Assembly: GCA_022495005.1 (NCBI GenBank)
Contig: JAGYXB010000558.1
Coordinates: 62,001 to 126,000 of the forward strand
Source of the DNA: Rhyacophila brunnea
Taxonomy: Eukaryota; Arthropoda; Insecta; Trichoptera; Rhyacophilidae
Length of the DNA: 64,000 bases
Direction of reading: 5' to 3'
The position numbers and the translations under genes are program-made. Under the pieces are notes generated by a model. The model ran no database searches. It was not told the origin of the DNA and saw nothing but the letters and a program-made list of their open reading frames with translations. How positions within the stretch are numbered: the first letter of the stretch is position 1; every line of letters begins with the position of its first letter. This document shows, one piece after another, positions 57,101-64,000 of this stretch.

Positions 57101-58772
57101 GAGCACAATCAGTAGCTCAATGATCGAGACTACGGCGAAAAAATGTGCTACGTATTGCAGAAGAAAAATGAAACCATAAAAAACCAACAGCAAATCCGAC
57201 GATGGACGTTTTCAGTAGTGTAACTTGGCACTTGAATGTTTATTTAAAATCACTATTCAATAATGCATTGGTACATCAGTTTGTACTTGTCTACTTCTTT
57301 TTCAGTTTTTCGGTGCAAAGACTGTAACAGCCGACGTTCTGAATCTTGGATCAGCGCGAATAAAGGCTGAGTTACAAGCGCCTGTCGAAGACCTACAGAT
57401 TGACGAAGAAGACATCAAAAAAGAAACCAAAGAGTATAGTGAAAGGATAACAAAGAAACTCGCCACCTATCGCATTGAAAAAGTCGATATTTTTCAACTC
57501 AAAGTGACAAACTGTAGATTGTTAGAGGCTGTTATAAAATTAGAAAAAACTTCCTTTTATAAACAAAATTTTGTTTGCTCTATTTGTTATGATTTTTATG
57601 CATCTTGTGATTTGCTGCAGCTTCACAAAGCATTGCATAAAACAGAAGTGACTCATTCGGTTGTAAGACCGTTTAAATGTGATAAAAATAATTCTTCGTA
57701 CATTCGCTCTGATCACTTGGAATCAGACAAATTGAGTCATTCTGGTGAAAGGCATTTAAAATGTAGTGAATGCAAATACTCGTGCTCAAATTCTGATAAC
57801 ATGGAGTTACATAAAATTACTCATTATGGTGAAATGCCATTTAAATGTGACAAATGTGATTTCTCATGTTTATCATTCAGTCAAATTAGATTACACAAAA
57901 TGACTCATTCTGTTGAGAACCCATTCAAATGTGCCGAATGCGATTACTCCTGTAAAAAAAAATATAACATGAAATTACACAAAATGACTCATTCTGGTGA
58001 AAAACCATTCACATGTACAGAGTGTAATTACTCGTGTACAACGCCTGGTAGCTTAAAAATACACAAAATGACTCATTCTGGGGAAAAGCCAATCAAATGT
58101 GATGTATGTAACTACACTTGCAGACAAAATTATAACATGAAGTTACACAAAAAGAGTCATTCTGAAGAAAAGCCATACAAATGTGAGCAATGTAATTATT
58201 CTTATACAACATCTGCCAACTTAAAATTACATAAAATGAGTCATTCTGGTGAAAAGCCATTCAAATGTACAGAGTGTAATTACTCATGTACAACGTCGTT
58301 TAGTTTAAAATTACACAAAATGAGTCATTCTGGTGAAAAGCCATTCAAATGTACAGAATGTAATTACTCATGTGCAACTTCTGGTGCCTTAAAGGTACAC
58401 AAAAGAAGTCATTCTGGTGAAAAACCATTTAAATGCTCGGAATGTAATTACTCATGCACAACCCCTGGTAGCTTAAAATTACATGTAATGAAACATTCTG
58501 GTGAAAAGCCATTCAAATGTACGCAATGTAATTATTCGTGTACGACGTATGGTTCCTTAAAATTTCACAAGATGCGTCACTCTGGTGAAAAGCCATTTAA
58601 TTGTGACGTATGCAATTACTCATGTAAATCGACTGCTCGCTTAAGATTACATAAAGTGCGTCATTCTGGTGAAAAGCCATTTAAATGTGACGAATGCAAA
58701 TATTCATGTAAATCGTCAGGTTGCTTAAAATCACACAAAATGCGTCATTCTGGTGAAAAAGTGCTTAAGTAA
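50976..58772 (+). CDS. ZNF-D: three-exon gene with the longest finger array
   Basis: Join of 50976-51125, 54762-54917 and 57306-58772, phase 0 throughout, about 590 residues. Residues 1-102 hold VKCE, IKTE and IKSE plus DPQPGCSYTE. The last exon adds RIKAEL, DIKKET and VIKLEK, then an isolated finger (CSICYDFY), a degenerate finger (FKCDKNNSSY), and twelve regular fingers of the type FKCTECNYSCTTSGxLKxHKMxH. Several neighbouring fingers are near-identical, which suggests recent expansion within the array. The array ends at TAA in the linker EKVLK. Its closest relative is ZNF-C, on the other strand. The exon 2 donor is taken after NEVNQ by alignment; GTAAAT nine bases earlier is an alternative. 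Confidence 0.78.
52086..53389 (-). mobile_element. mariner transposon, copy 2
   Basis: Same CGAGGGTGGGTCAATAA ends as copy 1 and flanking TA (52084-52085, 53390-53391). The empty site in MITE G1 (29444-29450) has one TA, proving the duplication. Confidence 0.92.
52151..53225 (-). pseudogene. mariner transposase, frameshifted near the middle
   Basis: The first 226 codons are open: a helix-turn-helix region with NIKGLTANEIKNEL and ATIYNWLNEF, the GRPVEVTTPE linker, and the first catalytic D in TVDETWIHHY. The frame is lost after DYLEKGKQ and resumes at 52414 with AKIEELKFELVDH and SPDLAPSDFFLF (DD34D). It needs at least two repairs, so it is inactive, although closer to intact than copy 1. Confidence 0.9.
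53531..54761. other. ZNF-D intron 1, distal part
   Basis: No exon or gene recognised. A LINE-like phrase near 54010-54120 (AGCTGAGGATTATAACCAGC ... ATTCTCAGAGCAGAGTGAAC) resembles 23190-23285 in the RTE-like remnant. Confidence 0.45.
54762..54917 (+). CDS. ZNF-D middle exon
   Basis: 52 codons after the acceptor GATTTTTCAG. NIKSETDF...DPQPGCSYTERNEVNQ aligns with the PGCSxT exon of the other genes; it has an 18-residue extra stretch relative to ZNF-B. Confidence 0.8.
55290..55375 (+). repeat. Possible RTE-type LINE 3' tail
   Basis: GTCCAGTGGGACTTCTTTCT and GGAGGAGGCTTTCATCC resemble the 3' tails of lepidopteran RTE-type LINEs. No coding sequence is attached. Confidence 0.4.
55376..55640. repeat. 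AT-rich low-complexity tract with (ATAG)n
   Basis: Runs of TATATA and ATAGATAGATAGATA. Nothing else seen. Confidence 0.7.
56361..56866 (+). repeat. J repeat copy 2
   Basis: Collinear with 27463-27958; it sits in ZNF-D intron 2, as copy 1 sits in ZNF-B' intron 2. Confidence 0.75.
57306..58772 (+). CDS. ZNF-D terminal exon: 13 intact fingers
   Basis: 488 codons plus TAA after the acceptor CTTCTTTTTCAG. Linkers are mostly HSGEKPF. The eighth finger has Tyr in place of the extra Cys (CNYSYTTSANL). Fingers 9-12 are nearly uniform. Confidence 0.85.
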   Translation, partial: FFGAKTVTADVLNLGSARIKAELQAPVEDLQIDEEDIKKETKEYSERITKKLATYRIEKVDIFQLKVTNCRLLEAVIKLEKTSFYKQNFVCSICYDFYASCDLLQLHKALHKTEVTHSVVRPFKCDKNNSSYIRSDHLESDKLSHSGERHLKCSECKYSCSNSDNMELHKITHYGEMPFKCDKCDFSCLSFSQIRLHKMTHSVENPFKCAECDYSCKKKYNMKLHKMTHSGEKPFTCTECNYSCTTPGSLKIHKMTHSGEKPIKCDVCNYTCRQNYNMKLHKKSHSEEKPYKCEQCNYSYTTSANLKLHKMSHSGEKPFKCTECNYSCTTSFSLKLHKMSHSGEKPFKCTECNYSCATSGALKVHKRSHSGEKPFKCSECNYSCTTPGSLKLHVMKHSGEKPFKCTQCNYSCTTYGSLKFHKMRHSGEKPFNCDVCNYSCKSTARLRLHKVRHSGEKPFKCDECKYSCKSSGCLKSHKMRHSGEKVLK

Positions 58773-58937
58773 ATGTACGATTGTAATTGTTCATACATTA
58801 CGTACAGTAACATGAAACTTCACATCATGAGTCATTTTGGTGAAAAGCCATTCATTTGTGTTAAATGTAAATACTCGTGCATAATATTATATATTAACAT
58901 AACAAGATATAAAACGATTCATTCTGGTATCAAATAA
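58773..58937 (+). pseudogene. Decayed fingers beyond the ZNF-D stop
   Basis: In the same frame after TAA: MYDCNCSYITYSNMKLHIMS, then FICVKCKYSC with a ruined helix, then HSGIK and TAA. Two former fingers are recognisable. Confidence 0.75.
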
Positions 58938-59028
58938 TTTTAATGTGAGGAAAGTAATGGAGTCTCCTAGCACATTTTGCAATTTTGTCTTTAATTAAAT
59001 ATACCAAGTGATTCTAAAGGTATTAATT

Positions 59029-59389
59029 CAGTGCTCGAAATGGAATATTTTACGAACCGGAGCGCACAATATTTTATGAAAATGTTAACATAGATATCTA
59101 ATTGCTTGTGTATTTTATAAAAATAAGTGTGTTATGCCATGTTCACATTGGCAACAAGTTGCTAACAACCTCATTAAATTTGGATTAAAATAATTTTGGT
59201 AAAACAAATTTTGATAATTATCGTGTAATTTAATGAGGTTACCAGTGTGGACAAACTTTTAGATTGTTACGTTAAATGGCAAATCTAGCTCACTTTCAAA
59301 TTAATATGTCCACGAGACGGAGCGATAATTTTGGTGATTTTACGAACCGGAACGGCGCTCCGGTGCGTTCCGGTCCATTTCGAGCTCTG
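59029..59389. mobile_element. hAT-like MITE with 8-bp duplication
   Basis: CAGTGCTCGAAATGGA and TCCATTTCGAGCTCTG are inverted; TACGAACCGGA units lie inside both ends. TATTAATT flanks both sides (59021-59028, 59390-59397) perfectly. 361 bp, noncoding. Confidence 0.92.
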
Positions 59390-59397
59390 TATTAATT

Positions 59398-60127
59398 AAA
59401 TCTCTATAAAGAAAAATAGTTGGCACTTTAAGGTCACTTTAAACCATGTGAAAATCGTTGACAAAGTTGACTGTTGACTTCAATTACACATGTACAAGGT
59501 TTAGTATCATTAAAATAAACAGAAAAATGAATCATTCTGGTGAAATGACATTTATTTATTTATAAATATAATATATTTATTTTCTATTATATTGACTATT
59601 TTCTAAATAAAAATAATTTAAGAAAAAAAAACAGTAGAATTTTAAAAACAAAATACTGTGGTTGGGCCAGTAATAGTCCCATTCCACTCCTTATCTCTTC
59701 ACCCACCTCCTAATCCCCAGTATTATTGTTACAAGACAATCAATAAGCAATTATGGGTCATGAGAGACGGTGTTACAAAGAACATTCAGTTGCATCTTGA
59801 CAGCGGACGCGTGCGGGCTTCCAATAGCTTTCCGTCACTTAAATGATTGACACAATAGATACAGACTCATTCATAAACTATCATCATTCATACACCCTCA
59901 CATATAATCCATAAAACTGTGTCATAAAGTGATGGAGTGTACGAACCGGGTGACCCAAAACAACTATACCGCTCGAGCGAAAGTTGAAACCAGACCACGG
60001 AGCCATCATACATCATCGCAAAGGTCAGTGCCTGCCATTCTGTTCCATCTACCCCACCACTAGATCCGACCTCCTCAACATCCCTTAAAATAATTACAGT
60101 CCACTTAAAAAGCTCAACCATACTGTT
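59398..60127. other. Spacer with a trace of finger linker
   Basis: ATGAATCATTCTGGTGAAAT at 59527 spells an NHSGE linker remnant. The rest shows no gene; the open frames at 59658 and 59888 have no recognised content. Confidence 0.45.
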
Positions 60128-60235
60128 ATAATGTCGAGTGTAATTTCTCATGCATTATGTCTGGTAACATGTGCGATGTAATCACACTAAATGACTCATT
60201 TAGGCGAAGAGCCATTCAAGTGTGAGCAAATTACA
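60128..60235 (+). pseudogene. Isolated relic zinc finger
   Basis: GAGTGTAATTTCTCATGCAT and ATGTCTGGTAACATG encode ECNFSCIMSGNM, and CATTTAGGCGAAGAGCCATT with AAGTGTGAGCAA is a decayed linker and next Cys pair. It lies 1.2 kb past the other remnants, so the ZNF-D array once extended further or another copy was here. Confidence 0.65.
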
Positions 60236-60510
60236 GAAAAAGGTTCCTTTTAGTAAAAAAAGATAGTCATGCATAGAAATCTTTACATGGTTTTTAACTT
60301 GATTAGGTTCTCTATTATGTAGGAAAATAAATATATTATATACAATTTGTTTTACAATATGGTACTTAATTGACCTGCCTTCACACTCCTTAAGTTTTAT
60401 TTATACTATTAAAAGATTATGTGATTTTCAATAAATTAATCAAGTAGTTTTTATAAGACTTCAACCGTACTACAAACAATGTATTACCTACATACCTCTT
60501 GAGTCTAGCT

Positions 60511-60979
60511 ACCGCCATCTTTAGATTAATAAAGCCTGAGCATAACTTTTTGCACAAGCAACAAGTGGTACACTGCCATACTATTTATTGATAAAAAAAA
60601 CTTGCAAGCAGAGTTTGGTATTCTATAATCACTGAAGAATATAAATAGGTTATTAGTAGTTATTGTCGTTTAGAATCGACTGTCATATTGACAAACGTCC
60701 TAGTGTATTATGATATTATTATACTCAGAAGAAGTTTACTTACGTTGATCGTCACTTCTAATTATTAATAAGACAGAACCACTAAATCAGATGAACTCCA
60801 AGGTGTCCAAGATACGTTAAAATAATCTGAAACTAAGAATAGGTACTCCGACAAGTGAACACGACAGACGCGTCAGTATGAGCACTCTATAGACAATGAT
60901 AGGTCATCCATAGACAAAGGAAGGGCGAAAAGTAGGACCAGTCGTATAATGTATCGGCTTTCCTCTTCAGTCGGCAATG
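60511..60979 (+). repeat. J repeat copy 3
   Basis: CCGCCATCTTTAGATTAATA to TCAGTCGGCAATGG, with an internal stretch differing from the other copies. Confidence 0.7.
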
Positions 60980-61353
60980 GTTTAGTTGTATGTACTTAAC
61001 TTCTGGCGCACGTGGCGAAATGGTAAGGAACCTAGGTATTTCAAAAATTTATCAGTAGGTATTAACACCGCAAAAGGTCATTTCTTGAGGATCAAATATC
61101 ATGGAACCCCAAATAGGCCGGAATCATCATCGGGCAGTCTCACAGAAATATGAGAAGAATTGATTAGGGGCAGTTATTTTTAACCCAATAAAAATGTAAT
61201 TATTCATTATTAATAATAATATTTATGGTCCGTAATTTATCAAAGACAGAACGGGTCGCAAGAGCCAATTCATTTATTATTGTCTGGATGGACACGCGCT
61301 GTTCTATTTTAAGATTAGGCCGGCTCTCACATCTAAACTCGCCCTACTTCCGC
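60980..61353. other. Intergenic, no gene recognised
   Basis: Nothing beyond AT-rich sequence. Confidence 0.4.
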
Positions 61354-62227
61354 ACAGCCATAAATCAAACCATCCAAAAACGTCGATCCAGTGTCGCATT
61401 ATGAAGAACCAGCACATTTACCTAGCGACAATCGCACCTAACCTTTGGAGCATGCCTACCTATAGATATTTGGATGCGACGATCGGCGAGCCGGTTTAAT
61501 AATGACTAATTCGTAGGTGTTTGAATGCGGCCTGGTGTCTTTGACTTGAGCCTAAGAAGCGTGCAATTTGTCGGTTGTAACAATATATCGTCGTTAATTT
61601 TCTACATACACGTATATCAAAACACACAACTTTTCAGGAGAGGCAAATAACTTTATTCTCTCAGTTTTTAATTTAGAAATAAATTTTCTTCTATGAAATA
61701 TTCATTTCGTATAGTTACATATATTTTCATGAAAACGGTGTTATGTTTCTTCAATTTATCGCACTATACTTTCGAACGATCAGAAAACACGTATATTGAC
61801 TTACGAGAAAGAGCTTCAGTATAATCATCTGTCGGAGTTCAGTATTCTGTATATTTGCAAACACGTAACTCAAGACGCGAGTTTATAATATATTAATAAA
61901 AGTCTTTTATTGTGAAACGAGTTTTATGTAATTGCTTAAATCTATTATGTTATAAAATATGTTTTGAGACACGTGTTAGTGGAATATGTGCGTATTCAAA
62001 TTCTGAATTCATTACACCAAACAACTCAAAACTGACAAAAATTGAGATACGTGTTTGTAAAAAATTATCGACGATATTATGTTTTTTTTTTCAAACCAAA
62101 AAGTCGCATTCGACTAATCTGGGGAGTTCCATTTGGCAACGTGTGTTTTGTAAATAACGATGACGTTATATCGACGTATTCAACACGTTGCAGGCAGACG
62201 AGTATTTATAATGTGAGAGTCGGCTAA
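61354..62227 (+). repeat. Q repeat copy 2, with a ~500-bp insertion
   Basis: Matches 41712-42092 on both sides of an unrelated AT-rich insert (about 61583-62085). The join in copy 1 is GAATGCAACAGCCAGATG. Confidence 0.65.
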
Positions 62228-62557
62228 GTAGTGCATCTGCATTAAAAAAGCGAACATGTAAAAACCACCTAAATTTGTTTAAGTATACCTTTCACAATGT
62301 AACGTCATAATGAAACAACTGTAATAAATAAACTCCAGTAATTAAAACTCATGGTTTTTCTATACAACCATCCGTAGTTTTTATCATCCGAAGTAACAAA
62401 CAGAAGACGATGTCATCATAAATATCAAAGACAGTGAGAGGGAATACCAAAGCTCCTTTTCTAAAATAGAAAACTCATAAATAAAACTATGCTGTCCTCA
62501 GAGTAATGATATGCCATCTAGTTTTTAAAAATCTTGGAAGCGGTGGGTACTACCTAC

Positions 62558-62977
62558 CATGGCCCCCACATCCAAAAGCGGGCTCCCAGGCTAGGATCGT
62601 TGGCGGGCCCACCTACCTATCGCTAAGGATAAAGGCTGTGTGACGCTTTACAGTAACGTTTGCCAAATGGTGTACGCGGTAAAATTAATGTATATATTTA
62701 GTGTTTTTTGTATATTTTAATTCGTCCATTTGAATTATGGAGTTGTCGAGTATTATACACAATTAAAAATCGTACCGTACAAACACATAATTTTAAATAA
62801 TACTTAATAGTATTATAGGAAAATAGCGCAGGCGACTTTTTTTTACTAGTAAAGCAAATTTGTGATGTGTGTTTATCTCACTTATCTGGTCGACTCACCT
62901 CACCGGGCCCCTCCTGAGCCGGGCCCCCAGGCTAGGACCCTGTCAGCCTCCCCCTCCCTTGTGGGGGCCATGCTACC
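62558..62977 (+). mobile_element. GGCCCCCACA repeat, most complete copy
   Basis: Begins CATGGCCCCCACA and ends TGTGGGGGCCATG, so the family has short TIRs. CTAC occurs directly on both flanks, a possible 4-bp duplication. It contains a second pair of CCAGGCTAGGA phrases near each end. Confidence 0.75.
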
Positions 62978-63220
62978 CACTTAAGTTCCGTGGTTAATTT
63001 CTTGACTTCTTCATGTATTTATTATTGTTATAAATTGAAGAAACCGATCAATTATTGAGTTGTTATATACTTATCCTGTTTACTTTCAAGCTTGACATTG
63101 GCGGCCTAACGAATTTTTTAGGTGGTGGGGTTTTGTTATTACTAACAAAATATACCTACACACTTTAATTACATATATACCTACTAATACATTATATACC
63201 AAGCCACTTATATTAATAAG
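62978..63220. other. Intergenic, no gene recognised
   Basis: No signal found. Confidence 0.4.
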
Positions 63221-63221
63221 G

Positions 63222-63705
63222 TTTTTAATAATGGGTATTGAATGTAATTTAGCTTAAAGCACAAAGTGTTCAACCAGTGTGTGCTTCCCGTGATCACATA
63301 TGCGTGTGAAACATGGACCCTAAGTAAAAGAGAGATCCAGAAACTTAAAGTACCACAACCTGGTATGGAGAGGTGCATGCTGGGCATAACGCGAAAGGAC
63401 AAAAAGATGAATGAGTGGATAAGGTAGCAGGGTTTGCGATGTAATAGAGTTTATTAAAAGCCTAAAATGGAGATGGGCTGGACACATAGCTCGAAGAAGA
63501 GACAATCGTTGGAAAAATCTAGTTATTCAGTGGTATCCAAGAAGTAGATAACGTCCTCAAGGTAGATCTAGAGGCCGCTGGATGAAATGATAAAGTTCTG
63601 CGGAAGTACGTGGCAACGCAATGCACAAAACCGAGAGAAGTAGAAGAAGCTTGAAGAGGCCTTCATCCAGCAATGGATAGATTCAGGCTGATGATGATTG
63701 AGGGT
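63222..63705 (+). pseudogene. Non-LTR reverse-transcriptase C-terminal remnant with 3' tail
   Basis: Plus strand: VFNQCVLPVITYACETWTLS, then ERCMLGITRKDKKMNEWIR, a shift, and stops. The tail GAGGCCTTCATCCAGCAATG ... GGCTGATGATGATTGA is typical of lepidopteran RTE-like LINEs. Dead copy. Confidence 0.7.
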
Positions 63706-64000
63706 AATTTTATGTGTTAAATACTGTTTTCAGAACAAATATCAGTATTTTGATGCAATTAAAATGGAATAAACTCACCTCAGGGTTCTTCGAATCCATC
63801 CCTAATATGCTTAAACTAATGATAATGCATTCAAGTCCTGTGTTGAATGAGATTTGTAAGTACCGTGGCAACGGGATTGGACAGAGTAGAGTGATCACGG
63901 TAATCGAGAGACTGACCCTTACTAGTTTTCTTAATGAGTCACCGCGTTATTGTGCGTATTTAATTTATTATATTTGATTAATTTATTTAAGTATATAAAA
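63706..64000. other. Window end, no gene recognised
   Basis: The open frame at 63714-63977 (+) shows no recognised motif and lies just past a LINE tail. I do not call it. Confidence 0.4.

Noticed and set aside
63714..63977. 87-codon open frame at the window end
   Set aside because: Directly follows a LINE tail and shows no known motif.

Overview
The window is eukaryotic, AT-rich and intron-containing, and looks like an insect, most likely a moth or butterfly. Supporting signs are TACCTACC-type microsatellites, RTE-like LINE tails ending in GATGATGATT, tRNA-derived SINEs, mellifera/cecropia-type mariners, dense CAG...CTG-ended MITEs, and C2H2 zinc-finger genes opening with MDVKxE. This assignment is inference. 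No tRNA or rRNA gene, CRISPR array or operon is supported.

The cellular content is one cluster of related C2H2 zinc-finger (ZNF) genes. ZNF-A has only its terminal exon inside the window (2011-2943, +). ZNF-B (10535-15695, +) and ZNF-B' (26708-32860, +) are tandem copies with four exons each. ZNF-C (45882 down to 36999, -) and ZNF-D (50976-58772, +) have three exons each. Every proposed splice junction falls between codons. The short 5' exons encode acidic segments with repeated SUMO-consensus (psi-K-x-E) motifs, and the last exon carries the whole finger array. They are most simply read as nuclear DNA-binding regulators. In every copy the last exon ends at a stop or frameshift inside or just before a finger, with decayed finger sequence beyond it.

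ZNF-B and ZNF-B' sit in a tandem segmental duplication: unit 1 is about 8785-16666 and unit 2 about 16695-33689. Unit 2 has grown to about twice the size through insertions, several of which have an empty site in unit 1.

The rest is mostly mobile DNA, much of it nested. The most notable elements are two DNA transposons with 4-bp target duplications (17962-22704 and 46688-48996). Both encode broken copies of the same unusual transposase-like protein, with blocks DLQ-x-(V/T)-LPLP, W-D-E, D-N-C-A-G-Q-N and G-H...D...I-E. A 3.4-kb element (22887-26331) and a small MITE (34852-35089) have TIRs like the first one. Other material includes two mariners (35097-36393, 52086-53389), hAT-like elements with perfect 8-bp duplications, foldback elements, SINEs and several non-LTR reverse-transcriptase remnants.

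Layout: 1-2010 MITE plus SINE; 2011-2943 ZNF-A; 3.2-8.7 kb repeats; 8.8-33.7 kb the duplicated ZNF-B region; 33.7-36.4 kb SINE, MITE and mariner; 37-46 kb ZNF-C with hAT and MITE insertions in its introns; 46-50 kb a three-level nest of transposons; 51-59 kb ZNF-D; 59-64 kb relic fingers, MITEs and LINE fragments.
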